Of a stretch of 64,000 nucleotides of DNA, positions 18,987-28,313 are shown piece after piece. The position numbers and the translations under genes are program-made. This DNA comes from Streptomyces sp. NBC_00236 (lineage in GTDB: Bacteria > Actinomycetota > Actinomycetes > Streptomycetales > Streptomycetaceae): the NCBI RefSeq assembly GCF_036195045.1, contig NZ_CP108100.1, positions 4,340,001-4,404,000 on the forward strand, written 5' to 3'. Numbering within the stretch: the stretch's first letter is position 1; each line of letters opens with the position of its first letter. Under the pieces are notes generated by a model. The model saw only the letters and a list, made by a program, of their open reading frames with translations, searched no databases and was not told the DNA's origin.

Positions 18987-19203
18987 GGCTCGACCCCCTC
19001 GGTGACGGGGCTCGACGGCCCCAGAGTCTTGACACGCGTTCATGTTTCAGGACGGACTCTCGGCAGAGAGGCCGTACCTGTGCTTTAACGGTACCTGCTT
19101 CCGCGGCCATACGGTACGCCGCCCGCATCACGTGCCTCGGAAGAGGACCCGCGAGGAGCTGGTCCTCGCTGGTCAACTGCGATTTTAACCTCATATTGGC
19201 ATG
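18987..19203. other. upstream region of the DUF3073 gene
   Basis: Non-coding. It contains a relatively AT-rich part (about 19160-19200, including GATTTTAACCTCATATTGG) and ends at the terminator hairpin of the leucine/valine dehydrogenase gene. No small ORF is convincing. Confidence 0.5.
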
Positions 19204-19249
19204 CGACCCGCCGACCGGAGTGAGTCTTGTCTCGCCGGTCGGCGGGTCG
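19204..19249 (-). terminator. terminator of valine/leucine dehydrogenase gene
   Basis: A perfect 15-bp inverted repeat CGACCCGCCGACCGG with a 16-base loop lies 70 bases past the stop of the dehydrogenase gene. Confidence 0.75.
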
Positions 19250-19318
19250 TTGTGCCACGCACGGTGATGACGCCTCACCGGGGTCCCCGCACGGTCACCT
19301 TCGCAGTCGGCCCGGAGG

Positions 19319-20401
19319 TCAGCCGCGGCGGGCGTCGGCCATCCGCTGCTCGGCGATCCGGTCGGCCGCCGCGGCCGGCGGGATGCCGTCTTCCTTCGCG
19401 CGTGCAAAGATCGCCAAGGTCGTGTCGAAGATCTTCGACGCCTTCGCCCTGCACCGGTCGAAGTCGAAGCCGTGCAGCTCGTCCGCGACCTGGATGACAC
19501 CGCCCGCGTTCACCACGTAGTCGGGGGCGTAGAGGATCGACCGGTCGGCCAGGTCCTTCTCGACACCCGGGTGCGCGAGCTGGTTGTTGGCCGCGCCGCA
19601 CACCACCGAGGCGGTGAGCACCGGAACGGTGTCGTCGTTGAGCGCGCCGCCCAGCGCGCACGGTGCGTAGATGTCCAGACCCTCGGTACGGATCAGTGCC
19701 TCGGTGTCCGCCGCGACGGCGACCTCGGGGTGCTTCTCGGTGATCCGGCGCACGGACTCGTCCCGCACATCGGTGATCACGACCTCTGCGCCGTCCGACA
19801 GCAGGTGCTCGACGAGGTGGTGGCCCACCTTGCCCACACCCGCGACCCCCACTTTCCGGCCACGCAGCGTCGGGTCGCCCCACAGGTGCTGGGCCGAGGC
19901 CCGCATGCCCTGGAAGACGCCGAACGCGGTGAGCACGGAGGAGTCGCCGGCGCCGCCGTTCTCGGGAGAGCGGCCGGTGGTCCAGCGGCACTCGCGGGCC
20001 ACGACGTCCATGTCGGCCACATACGTGCCGACATCGCAGGCCGTCACATAACGCCCGCCGAGCGAGGCCACGAAGCGGCCGTAGGCCAGCAGGAGTTCCT
20101 CGGTCTTGATCTGCTCGGGGTCGCCGATGATGACGGCCTTGCCGCCGCCGTGGTCGAGACCGGCCATGGCGTTCTTGTACGACATGCCGCGCGCGAGGTT
20201 CAGCGCGTCCGCGACCGCCTCCTCCTCGGAGGCGTACGGGTAGAAGCGGGTGCCGCCGAGGGCCGGGCCCAGAGCGGTGGAGTGGAGGGCGATGACGGCC
20301 TTGAGGCCGCTGGCACGGTCCTGGCAGAGCACGACTTGTTCGTGGCCCCCCTGATCCGAGTGGAACAGGGTGTGCAGGACGCCGTTGGTCACATCGGTCA
20401 C
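19319..20401 (-). CDS. vdh: valine/leucine dehydrogenase (Glu/Leu/Phe/Val family)
   Basis: A 360-residue NAD-dependent amino-acid dehydrogenase that deaminates branched-chain amino acids and feeds acyl-CoA precursors of polyketides and fatty acids. The family segment [15 protein letters not shown] and the catalytic Lys in [11 protein letters not shown] are present, and the NAD-binding Rossmann motif is [17 protein letters not shown]. As I recall, S. coelicolor Vdh begins [18 protein letters not shown], and the matching stretch here starts at GTG 20401, which has GGGAG ten bases upstream. The longer frame to 20545 is therefore rejected. The gene is divergent from the conserved unknown at 20581. 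Confidence 0.94.
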   Translation of the reverse strand: MTDVTNGVLHTLFHSDQGGHEQVVLCQDRASGLKAVIALHSTALGPALGGTRFYPYASEEEAVADALNLARGMSYKNAMAGLDHGGGKAVIIGDPEQIKTEELLLAYGRFVASLGGRYVTACDVGTYVADMDVVARECRWTTGRSPENGGAGDSSVLTAFGVFQGMRASAQHLWGDPTLRGRKVGVAGVGKVGHHLVEHLLSDGAEVVITDVRDESVRRITEKHPEVAVAADTEALIRTEGLDIYAPCALGGALNDDTVPVLTASVVCGAANNQLAHPGVEKDLADRSILYAPDYVVNAGGVIQVADELHGFDFDRCRAKASKIFDTTLAIFARAKEDGIPPAAAADRIAEQRMADARRG

Positions 20402-20580
20402 TGTGGTGACTCCCAAGTACGAAGCGGCGGGAAGACCCTCCTGAAGGTGGGGAGGGTCCGGGCGGGCCGACCGGCACGGCCGGTCCGTCCGGGCAAGAGC
20501 GTAAGTCCTCGGCGGACGTAGATCTGTTCCAGTGCCGAGGATCACCCCCTACAGGAGTACGGGCGTGACACGATCGCTGC

Positions 20581-21426
20581 ATGTCGGTGGTGTCTTCGGT
20601 GCTCGTCCCTTATGCGTCCTACCTCCGGGTGTACGAGCCACTGGCGGCCTTCCCGGCGGCCGAACGTGCTCACTGGGCCCGCTATGCGGGCCGCGAGCGG
20701 ATCCCCACGGCCCAGGACGAACTGCGCCGCTCCCTGGCGGACTTGGCGGCGACCCCGCCGGTCGGCGTGCCGGCGCACGAGAGTGCCGACGCGTTCGTCG
20801 CCGAGGTGGACGGTGTGGTGTGCGTCTGTCCGTGGCGGACGCGGCTGCGCGGGTGGCTGGCGCTGGACGGGCTGACGGACATGTTTCCCGGTGCGGTGCT
20901 CGACGCGGTGCTGCCGCCGGTGGTGCGCGGGCAGGCCGTGGCCGACCACGAACGGTGGGCGGAGCACAATCCGGACGCCCGGCCGTGGATCAGGACCGCG
21001 GTGTGGCAGGTCCCGGTGCGGTGGTTCGTCCTGTTCTCGGACGAGGAGCGTGAGTACCTGGAGGCGGGGGAGGAGGGTGAGCCGCCTCTGCTGCGGTACC
21101 GGACGCCGATGGTCCAGGCGCGGCGCCGGCTGGCACGGGGGCTGAAGACGCTGCGGGACTCCATGGAGGACGGTCCGCTGACCGAGGGGCTGGTGGACGT
21201 CGGGCGGTGGCTCGAGGAGTTCCATCCGCGCGCGCTCGTGGAGCTGGACTACGGAGGGCTGGTGCACGCCCTGCCGGCGAAGCAGCTCGCGGCGGACCGG
21301 AGCGCCGCCGACGTGGCCGAGGGCATCGCGGCACTGGGTGCCGGGGACGCCGAGAGGGCGAGCGAGGCTTACGCGCGTCTCGCGGAGCGCTGGCGTTCCG
21401 TGAGGGACCGCCAGTTCGCGAACTGA
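20581..21426 (+). CDS. conserved streptomycete protein of unknown function
   Basis: A 281-residue soluble protein with no motif I recognise and no signal or membrane segment. It is rich in Trp and Arg (RWFVLFSDEEREYLEAGEEGE, LRYRTPMVQARRRL in part) and ends in a helical region. Codon use is normal for the genome and the frame is clean, so I trust it as a gene. The place between vdh and bldC matches the S. coelicolor order as I remember it. There is no clear ribosome-binding site; CACGAT lies six bases before the ATG, so the message may be leaderless. Confidence 0.8.
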   Translation: MSVVSSVLVPYASYLRVYEPLAAFPAAERAHWARYAGRERIPTAQDELRRSLADLAATPPVGVPAHESADAFVAEVDGVVCVCPWRTRLRGWLALDGLTDMFPGAVLDAVLPPVVRGQAVADHERWAEHNPDARPWIRTAVWQVPVRWFVLFSDEEREYLEAGEEGEPPLLRYRTPMVQARRRLARGLKTLRDSMEDGPLTEGLVDVGRWLEEFHPRALVELDYGGLVHALPAKQLAADRSAADVAEGIAALGAGDAERASEAYARLAERWRSVRDRQFAN

Positions 21427-21676
21427 CGATCGAACTGACGAGCCATGAACCTGTGACCCACGTGACACGTGAGGGTGAAGAGGCGGAACCGTACCTCAGT
21501 GGTCTCGGGACCTACGTCCCGAACCGGGCCTTTGCCTCAAGCGTGATGGATAGCACTTACGGGGCCCTTGCGTCCTTCCCTACTCCTCGTGCCAAAATAG
21601 GACAAGGAGTCCGGGGAGGGCTCCTTCCGTCCAAGTAAGGGCGGAATGCTCAGCATTGCACTCTATGGGGGGTCTG
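21427..21676. other. intergenic region upstream of small ORF and bldC
   Basis: No large gene. There is a double CACGTG motif (CACGTGACACGTG, 21459-21471) and a perfect 7-bp hairpin (TCGGGAC/GTCCCGA, 21505-21522). This part is less GC-rich than its neighbours. Confidence 0.5.
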
Positions 21677-21817
21677 ATGACTCCTGATCGCTCTGTGACT
21701 GATCGTCACGGTGGTGTGACTGTCCGCTATGGCATGGTCCATCGGCTTCCGTCGCTGATGAACACCTGGGAGGGCAATTCCATCGGTTTGGCCGACGTGG
21801 CTGGACGGATGGTGTAG
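21677..21817 (+). CDS. candidate 46-residue small protein
   Basis: A short open frame from ATG 21677 to TAG 21815-21817 that I read directly from the sequence. The run GGGGGG directly before it could serve as ribosome-binding site. The predicted protein has a credible composition: it begins MTPDRSVTDRHGG, has one Trp (NTWEGNS), and ends GLADVAGRMV. Codon third positions are less GC-rich than in the neighbours, which argues for caution. It lies 133 bases upstream of bldC on the same strand. I do not recognise a family. Confidence 0.35.
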   Translation: MTPDRSVTDRHGGVTVRYGMVHRLPSLMNTWEGNSIGLADVAGRMV

Positions 21818-21950
21818 TTGTAGTGCCGAGGACAAGCCGTTCGTCCTATAACCGACTCGGCCCGCGTCCGCCATTTCGGGCAACGCGGGTCAAGGTGCAG
21901 AATTTAGAGGAAAGAACCGAGATGGTTCGGTTCTCCCGAGGAGGCCGCTC

Positions 21951-22157
21951 ATGACCGCTCGCACCCCTGATGCCGAGCCGCTGCTGACCCCGGCTGAGGT
22001 TGCCACGATGTTCCGCGTGGACCCGAAGACGGTTACCCGTTGGGCCAAGGCAGGCAAGCTCACGTCCATCCGCACGCTCGGTGGACATCGCCGGTACCGC
22101 GAGGCAGAGGTCCGCGCACTGCTTGCGGGTATTCCGCAGCAGCGCAGCGAGGCCTGA
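21951..22157 (+). CDS. bldC: developmental regulator BldC (MerR-like DNA-binding protein)
   Basis: A 68-residue protein consisting of little more than a winged helix: LLTPAEVATMFRVDPKTVTRWAKAGKL in outline, followed by the wing TLGGHRRYREAEV. Length and sequence fit BldC, which binds direct repeats cooperatively and holds back premature sporulation. AGGAGG is placed well before the ATG. TATAAC at 21846-21851 could be part of its promoter, which would give a leader of about 95 bases. Two hairpins follow, so it is transcribed alone. Confidence 0.97.
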   Translation: MTARTPDAEPLLTPAEVATMFRVDPKTVTRWAKAGKLTSIRTLGGHRRYREAEVRALLAGIPQQRSEA

Positions 22158-22234
22158 CATACCCCTGTCGCCGCGTCACAACTGGGCTTTTGGGTCCCCC
22201 AACCCACATAGCTCACCCATAGCTCCATATGACG

Positions 22235-22256
22235 GGCGCCCGCCCCAACGGGCGCC
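22235..22256 (+). terminator. hairpin downstream of bldC
   Basis: A perfect inverted repeat GGCGCCCG, loop CCCCAA, CGGGCGCC. It lies 78 bases after the bldC stop and precedes a stronger terminator. Confidence 0.5.
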
Positions 22257-22284
22257 ATACCTGTGCCATACGGGTTCCGTCATG

Positions 22285-22326
22285 AGATCGCGCTGGACTC
22301 CGCCGGGTCCAGCGCGATCTTTTTTT
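22285..22326 (+). terminator. strong intrinsic terminator of bldC
   Basis: A perfect 14-bp stem AGATCGCGCTGGAC with its complement, followed by T at 22320-22326. This is a textbook Rho-independent terminator, and the T tract is unusual for a streptomycete. The gap from here to 22670 holds no recognisable gene. Confidence 0.92.
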
Positions 22327-22670
22327 GTCCGCGCGGCCGACGTGGGACTCTCGTCGTCACCCTCGCTCCTGTCCGCGATCCGCCACTGGAAACCGGGCGT
22401 CCGGTTGGCTCCGGACGGGTCTCCCGTGCGTGCGCCGGACTCTGTGCGGGGCGTTGCGCCTCGCCGTCCAGGGGGTGGGTGCAGGGGGAGCCGGAGGTTC
22501 CCCGGGGCATCCCTGTCGAGTGGTGCAATTGCACATATTAAATTCGCCAGTTGTAGGAAGGGTGTAAAGCCACCCCTTCTGAAAACTGATTCGGTGACAC
22601 CCGTCACATGGCATGAGTCTTGCCAACTACGAGCCTGCCACTGTTGAGGAGCGGAAAGCCACGCCATTGG

Positions 22671-23459
22671 TCACGCGGCGGGAGGACTTTCGTCCCCCGC
22701 CCACTCGGTGCCGCGCCGCCCGCCGGGGCCCGGATGGCCACCGTCCGGGCCCGCGTCGGCGCCATCGGGCGACGCCGAGCCGTGCGCGAGGACGAGTCGC
22801 GTGGTCATCCGGGCGGAGGCGGGCCGCCTCGCGAGGGCGTGAGGGCCGGTGTCCGGAGCCGCGGAGTGGGCCGACGCCGGCCCCTCCGAGGGTGACGGAG
22901 TCGACCTGGGTCCCGTCACGGGCTGCGCGGTCTGTTCCCGCGCTTCGGAAGCCATCACATGCCCTCCGGTCTGTTCCGGTGGCGGTTCCGGGGGCGCCAC
23001 CGCCGACGGGGTCGCTCCGGGCGGTCCAGGGTCTGCCGGGGGCGCGGGCGCCGTTCCTGCCGGTCCGGGGCCGGTCGAGGTCGCGGGCGCCGTTCCTGCC
23101 GGTCCGGGGCCGGTCGGGCCGGTCCGGGCGGGCTCGCGTATTCCGGGGTCCGTGAGGGCCGCCTGGGGTCCCTCGGGCTGCTCGGGGTCGCCCAAGGCCA
23201 CCGAGGCCGTTTCCGTCGCCCCGGAGGCCGTCAGGGGCTCCATGGCGAGCCTCAGTAACCGTGCGCAGACCGCGCAGTGCCGGGTGAGGTGGCGATAGCC
23301 CGAGGCCGCCGCCAGGTGGGCGCGCAGCAGCGCCCGGATCTCGTGCCGGGGCGTCCTGCGGCGCACCGGCGGCGGGGCGGTGCCCGAGGGCTGTGCCAGG
23401 ACCGGCTCGCGGGCACCGGACCGGTCCTGAGGCAGGTTCTCGCTCGTGGATGCCGCCAT
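22671..23459 (-). CDS. DUF6274-like protein with Pro/Gly/Ala-rich tail
   Basis: A 262-residue protein whose N-terminal 75 residues carry the conserved core: RHEIRALLRAHLAAASGYRH followed by RHCAVCARLLRLAM, which contains a CxxC pair. The rest is low-complexity, with near-repeats GPGPAGTAPA and a Pro/Ala/Ser-rich tail. The ATG at 23459 is preferred because GGGAGGT lies eight bases upstream; the frame could start at 23552. Function unknown. The CxxC pair with flanking His could bind a metal. The core looks like a genuine gene; the far C-terminus is less certain. Confidence 0.65.
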   Translation of the reverse strand: MAASTSENLPQDRSGAREPVLAQPSGTAPPPVRRRTPRHEIRALLRAHLAAASGYRHLTRHCAVCARLLRLAMEPLTASGATETASVALGDPEQPEGPQAALTDPGIREPARTGPTGPGPAGTAPATSTGPGPAGTAPAPPADPGPPGATPSAVAPPEPPPEQTGGHVMASEAREQTAQPVTGPRSTPSPSEGPASAHSAAPDTGPHALARRPASARMTTRLVLAHGSASPDGADAGPDGGHPGPGGRRGTEWAGDESPPAA

Positions 23460-23558
23460 CCGCGCCACCTCCCGGTGGATGCGCGCCGCCCCTCCCGGAA
23501 AACCAGGGGCAGCCCTTGGTTCTGAGTACTCGTCGGCGGACACCGGAGTCAAGACGCG

Positions 23559-23591
23559 CGAAAGCCCGGATCCAGAGGATCCGGGCTTTCG
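23559..23591 (-). terminator. terminator of tRNA-Asp copy 1
   Basis: A perfect 15-bp inverted repeat CGAAAGCCCGGATCC, loop AGA, and its complement, just past the 3' end of the tRNA. Confidence 0.85.
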
Positions 23592-23597
23592 TTACTG

Positions 23598-23672
23598 CGG
23601 TCCTGACGGGATTTGAACCCGCGGCCTCCACCTTGACAGGGTGGCGAGCACTCCAAACTGCTCCACAGGACC
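23598..23672 (-). tRNA. tRNA-Asp (anticodon GTC), copy 1
   Basis: A 75-base cloverleaf. The acceptor is GGTCCTG/CAGGACC, the anticodon loop CTGTCAA lies between CCACC and GGTGG, and the T loop TTCAAAT is canonical. It is identical to the copy at 30200-30274. Confidence 0.97.
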
Positions 23673-23810
23673 TCGTTTTCGCGGCTGCCTTGCGGCTGGC
23701 TGCGAAACCAGACTGTACAGGAGGTCGGAGGGTGCGGTCGACCTCACTCCTGGTGGTGGAGCCGTTACGCGCCCGCCCCCGGGCCCGCTGCGCGCCCACC
23801 GCCGGGCGCT

Positions 23811-26800
23811 CTACGGGGCGGCGGCGTCGATCGCCTTCACGATCCGCTTGTCGGAGACGGGGAACGCGGTGCCCAGGGCGTGCGCGAAGTAGCTGACCCG
23901 CAGCTCCTCGATCATCCACCGGATGTCCAGGACCTCCTGCGGAACGGGCCTGCCCTGCGGCAGTTGCTCCAGCAGCCAGGCGTACTCGTCCTGCATCTCG
24001 TGGACCTTCTCCATGCGCGTGGTGTCGCGCTGGACGTTCGTCGGCATCTGCTGGAGCCGGCGGTCCTCGGCGACCAGGTAGCGCATCAGGTCGGGCAGCC
24101 TGCGCAGCCCGGTCAGGGTGACGAACCCGGACGGCACGAGCCGGGCGAGGTGGTCCCGTACGTCCGTGACGTTGTTGATCAGGACCAGGCTGTTGGTGGA
24201 CTTCAGCCGGCGCTCGCAGGCCTGCCAGGCCGCCAGGATCTGCTGGACCTGGCCGATCGTGCGGACGGTCAGGTCCACCAGATCGGCGCGCACCTTGTCG
24301 TACAGCTTCCGGAACGACGCCTCGTCCCAGGCCGGACCGCCGTGTGCGGCGATCAGCCGGTCGGCGGCCGCCGTCGCGCAGTCGTCGAAGAGCGCCTGGA
24401 TGGAACCGTGCGGATTGCGGGAGAGGGCCAGCTTCTGCTGGTTCGTGAGCTTGTCCGAGGCGAACTTCGCGGGGTTCACCGGGATGTTCAGCATGATCAG
24501 CTTCCGGGTGCCGCGCCACATCGCCTGCTGCTGCTCGGCCTCGGTGTCGAAGAGCCGTACGGCCACGGTGTCGCCCTGGTCGACCAGGGCCGGGAAGGCC
24601 TTGACCGGCTGCCCCGCCCGCCGCGTCTCGAAGACCCGGTCCAGCGTGCCGATCGTCCAGTCCGTGAGGTTCGAGCGCTCGATGGACTCCCCGGACGGCC
24701 CCGCGGTCGCCGCAGCGGCCTTGGAGAGGGCCTGACGGGCCTTGGGGCGCAGCTGGACGCGCAGCGCCTCCAGGTCCTTGTCCTCGGCGACCTTGCGGCG
24801 CCGCTCGTCGACGACCCGGAAGGTGATCTTCAGGTGGTCCGGGACCCGGCTCAGGTCGAAGTCGTCCGCGGTGACCGGGACCCCGACCATCCGCTGGAGC
24901 TCACGGGCCAGGGTGAAGGGCAGTGGCTCCTGGAGGGGCACGGCCCGGTCCAGGAACTTGTCCGCGTAGTTCGGCGCGGGGACGTAGTGCCGGCGGATGG
25001 GTTTGGGCAGCGAGCGGATCAGCTCGGTGACCACTTCCTCGCGCAGGCCCGGGATCTGCCAGTCGAAGCCCTCGGACGTGACCTGGTTGAGCACCTGGAG
25101 CGGGATGTGGACGGTGACACCGTCGGCGTCCGCGCCGGGCTCGAACTGGTACGTCACACGGAACTTGAGCTTGCCCTGCCGCCAGGAGTCCGGGTAGTCG
25201 TCCTTGGTGACGGCCCCGGCCTTCTCGTTGATGAGCATGGAGCGCTCGAAGTCCAGCGCGTCCGGCTCGTCCTTGCGCTTGTGCTTCCACCACGAGTCGA
25301 AGTGCGCGCCGGAGACGACGTGCTCGGGGATCCGCTGGTCGTAGAAGTCGAACAGGGTCTCGTCGTCCACGAGGATGTCGCGGCGCCGGGCGCGGTGCTC
25401 CAACTCCTCGACCTCGCCGAGGAGTTTGCGGTTGTCGTGGAAGAACTGGTGGTGCGTGCGCCAGTCGCCCTCGACCAGGGCGTTGCGGATGAAGAGATCC
25501 CGCGAGGCCTCCTGGTCGATCCGGCCGAAATTGACCTTGCGCTGGGCCACGATGGGCACGCCGTACAGCGTGACCCGCTCGTACGCCATCACCGCCGCCT
25601 GGTCCTTCTCCCAGTGCGGCTCGCTGTAGGTGCGCTTCAGCAGGTGCTGGGCCAGCGGTTCGATCCACTCGGGCTCGACCCGGGCGTTGACCCGCGCCCA
25701 GAGCCGGGACGTCTCGACCAGCTCGGCCGACATCACGAACCGCGGCTGCTTCTTGAAGAGCGCCGACCCCGGGAAGATCGCGAACTTGGCGCTGCGGGCG
25801 CCCAGGTACTCGTTCTTCTCGGTGTCCTTCAGCCCGATGTGCGAGAGCAGGCCGGCGAGCAGCGAGGTGTGCACCGACTGTTCGGGGGCGTCGTCCTCAT
25901 TGAGCTCGATGCCCATCTGCTTGGCGACCGTACGCAGCTGCGCGTAGATGTCCTGCCATTCGCGGATGCGCAGGAAGTTCAGATACTCCTGCTTGCACAT
26001 CCGGCGGAAGCTGGAGGACCCGCGCTCCTTCTGCTGCTCGCGGATGTAGCGCCACAGGTTCAGGAACGCCAGGAAGTCGGACGTCTCGTCCTTGAACCGG
26101 GCGTGCTGCTGGTCGGCCTGCGTCTGCTTCTCGGACGGCCGCTCGCGCGGGTCCTGGATGGAGAGCGCGGAGGCGATGACCATGACCTCGCGGACACAGC
26201 CGTTCCGGTCGGCTTCGATGACCATGCGGGCGAGGCGCGGATCCACCGGCAGCTGCGAGAGCTTGCGCCCCAGCGGAGTCAGCCGCTTCTTCGGATCCTT
26301 CTCCTCCGGATCCAGCGCGCCCAGCTCCTGGAGGAGCTGCACGCCGTCGCGGATGTTGCGGTGGTCCGGCGGGTCGATGAAGGGGAACTTCTCGATGTCG
26401 CCGAGACCGGCCGCGGTCATCTGGAGGATGACGGAGGCCAGGTTCGTACGGAGGATCTCCGGGTCCGTGAACTCCGGGCGCGTGACGAAGTCGTCCTCGG
26501 AGTACAGCCGGATGCAGATGCCGTCCGACGTACGGCCGCAGCGGCCCTTGCGCTGGTTGGCGCTGGCCTGCGAGATCCGCTCGATCGGCAGCCGCTGGAC
26601 CTTGGTGCGGTGGCTGTAGCGGGAGATACGGGCGTTGCCCGGGTCGATCACGTACTTGATGCCGGGAACGGTCAGCGAGGTCTCGGCGACGTTCGTCGCG
26701 AGGACGACCCTGCGGCCGGTGTGGCGCTGGAACACGCGGTGCTGCTCGGCGTGCGACAGGCGTGCGTAGAGAGGGAGCACCTCGGTGTGTCTGAGGTTGC

Positions 26801-27731
26801 GTTTGCCCAGCGCGTCCGCGGTGTCGCGGATCTCGCGCTCGCCGGAGAGGAAGACCAGGACGTCGCCGGGACCTTCGTTCTGGAGCTCGTCGACGGCGTC
26901 GCAGATCGCGGTGATCTGGTCGCGGTCGGAGTCCTCGCTGTCCTCCTCCAGGAGCGGCCGGTACCGCACTTCCACGGGGTACGTACGCCCGCTGACCTCG
27001 ACGATCGGGGCCTCGCCGAAGTGCCGGGCGAAGCGCTCCGGGTCGATGGTCGCCGAGGTGATGACGACCTTCAGATCGGGGCGCTTGGGCAGCAGCCGGG
27101 CCAGATAGCCGAGCAGGAAGTCGATGTTCAGCGACCGCTCGTGGGCCTCGTCGATGATGATCGTGTCGTACGCGAGCAGTTCGCGGTCCGTCTGGATCTC
27201 GGCGAGCAGGATGCCGTCCGTCATCAGCTTGACGAAGGTCGCGTCCTGGTTGACCTGGTCGGTGAAGCGGACCTTCCAGCCCACCGCCTCGCCCAGCGGG
27301 GTCTTCAGCTCCTCGGCGATCCGCTCGGCCACCGTGCGCGCCGCGATCCGGCGCGGCTGGGTGTGTCCGATCATGCCGCGGACGCCACGGCCCAGCTCCA
27401 TGCAGATCTTGGGGATCTGGGTGGTCTTGCCGGAGCCGGTCTCACCGGCGACGATCACGACCTGGTGGTCGCGTATCGCCTCCAGGATCTCGTCCTTCTT
27501 CTGGCTGACCGGCAGCTGTTCGGGGTACGACAGGGCAGGCATCCGCCCGGCCCGCAGCGCGAGCCGCCCGGCTGCCTTCGTGGCCTGGGCCGCGATCTCG
27601 TCCAGCACGGCCTGCTGGGCCTCGGGCTTGCGAATGCGGCGCGCGCCTTCGAGGCGGCGGCCGAGCCGGTGCGCGTCGCGGAGCGAGAGCTGCCCGAGCT
27701 GGGACTGGAGATCGGCAAAGGAAGTAGACAT
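23811..27731 (-). CDS. hrpA: ATP-dependent RNA helicase HrpA (DEAH box)
   Basis: A 1306-residue DEAH-box helicase. Motif I is GETGSGKTTQIP (residues 96-107), then QPRRIAARTVAERIAEE (Ia), DEAH near residue 196 (motif II), SATID (motif III), and NVAETSLTVPGI plus QRKGRCGRTSDG (motifs V and VI) in the second RecA domain. The HA2/OB-fold region and the long DUF3418 C-terminal domain of HrpA follow. Such enzymes remodel RNA or ribosome complexes; E. coli HrpA acts on mRNA processing and stalled ribosomes. The frame is intact with a normal family length. It stands alone on the minus strand between two tRNA loci. Confidence 0.95.
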   Translation of the reverse strand: MSTSFADLQSQLGQLSLRDAHRLGRRLEGARRIRKPEAQQAVLDEIAAQATKAAGRLALRAGRMPALSYPEQLPVSQKKDEILEAIRDHQVVIVAGETGSGKTTQIPKICMELGRGVRGMIGHTQPRRIAARTVAERIAEELKTPLGEAVGWKVRFTDQVNQDATFVKLMTDGILLAEIQTDRELLAYDTIIIDEAHERSLNIDFLLGYLARLLPKRPDLKVVITSATIDPERFARHFGEAPIVEVSGRTYPVEVRYRPLLEEDSEDSDRDQITAICDAVDELQNEGPGDVLVFLSGEREIRDTADALGKRNLRHTEVLPLYARLSHAEQHRVFQRHTGRRVVLATNVAETSLTVPGIKYVIDPGNARISRYSHRTKVQRLPIERISQASANQRKGRCGRTSDGICIRLYSEDDFVTRPEFTDPEILRTNLASVILQMTAAGLGDIEKFPFIDPPDHRNIRDGVQLLQELGALDPEEKDPKKRLTPLGRKLSQLPVDPRLARMVIEADRNGCVREVMVIASALSIQDPRERPSEKQTQADQQHARFKDETSDFLAFLNLWRYIREQQKERGSSSFRRMCKQEYLNFLRIREWQDIYAQLRTVAKQMGIELNEDDAPEQSVHTSLLAGLLSHIGLKDTEKNEYLGARSAKFAIFPGSALFKKQPRFVMSAELVETSRLWARVNARVEPEWIEPLAQHLLKRTYSEPHWEKDQAAVMAYERVTLYGVPIVAQRKVNFGRIDQEASRDLFIRNALVEGDWRTHHQFFHDNRKLLGEVEELEHRARRRDILVDDETLFDFYDQRIPEHVVSGAHFDSWWKHKRKDEPDALDFERSMLINEKAGAVTKDDYPDSWRQGKLKFRVTYQFEPGADADGVTVHIPLQVLNQVTSEGFDWQIPGLREEVVTELIRSLPKPIRRHYVPAPNYADKFLDRAVPLQEPLPFTLARELQRMVGVPVTADDFDLSRVPDHLKITFRVVDERRRKVAEDKDLEALRVQLRPKARQALSKAAAATAGPSGESIERSNLTDWTIGTLDRVFETRRAGQPVKAFPALVDQGDTVAVRLFDTEAEQQQAMWRGTRKLIMLNIPVNPAKFASDKLTNQQKLALSRNPHGSIQALFDDCATAAADRLIAAHGGPAWDEASFRKLYDKVRADLVDLTVRTIGQVQQILAAWQACERRLKSTNSLVLINNVTDVRDHLARLVPSGFVTLTGLRRLPDLMRYLVAEDRRLQQMPTNVQRDTTRMEKVHEMQDEYAWLLEQLPQGRPVPQEVLDIRWMIEELRVSYFAHALGTAFPVSDKRIVKAIDAAAP

Positions 27732-27889
27732 ACGGGTCCCAGGATCTCACCCGGGCCCGAGGAAGGGCGAACCTATTTCCCGCGGTCTCGGTCACCGGAC
27801 CCGTACGACCGGGGACGGGGCGATCACAGCACGTACCATTCCGGACAGTCGATCTCTCTGCCGAGCCCCTGCCGGAAGGCCTGTCCGCC

Positions 27890-28252
27890 GTGTCCCGTTC
27901 GTCGTGGTGCTGCCTGGTGGGGGCCCTCGCTGTCGTCCTGGGGCTGTTCTGCGGGCCGTCGACGGCTGCCGCGTCGACAACACCTTCCGCGGGTCCGGCC
28001 GTGGCCGTGTCCATGAGCATCGGGCAGGGGGACGGGCTTCCCGGGTGCGGCAAGCAGGGCAAGCACGACGGCACCGAGCCGGCCGTTCCCGGGCGGGCCC
28101 GCGCGGCCCACGACCAGGCGCCGGGCCTCGCCGAATGGGGTCTGCCCGCCGCCACCGTCCCGCTGCCGGTGCGGCGGCTCGTGCCGATGACGCTGCGCGG
28201 ACCCGACGCGGCCGCGCCGACCCCGGTGGAACTCTCCGTACTGAGGGTGTAG
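27890..28252 (+). CDS. small secreted protein of unknown function
   Basis: A 120-residue protein with a signal peptide (basic start, then a hydrophobic core LVGALAVVLGLFCG and Ala-rich cleavage region by residue 30). The mature part is Pro/Gly-rich with two Cys early on and no known domain. The start is GTG at 27890. It lies 61 bases before the DsbA-like gene on the same strand and may be co-transcribed with the redox pair. Its function is not evident. Confidence 0.6.
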   Translation: MSRSSWCCLVGALAVVLGLFCGPSTAAASTTPSAGPAVAVSMSIGQGDGLPGCGKQGKHDGTEPAVPGRARAAHDQAPGLAEWGLPAATVPLPVRRLVPMTLRGPDAAAPTPVELSVLRV

Positions 28253-28313
28253 ACGGCTGCCCTGTCCCTGCCGTCCCTCTCCTTCCTCTCGCACCACCAG
28301 CTCGGAGTTCCGC

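Noticed and set aside
23880..28016. A 1378-codon open frame on the plus strand opposite hrpA
   Set aside because: It mirrors the hrpA codons, is very rich in Arg/Asp/Leu/Val with no domain, and is typical of antisense frames in GC-rich DNA.
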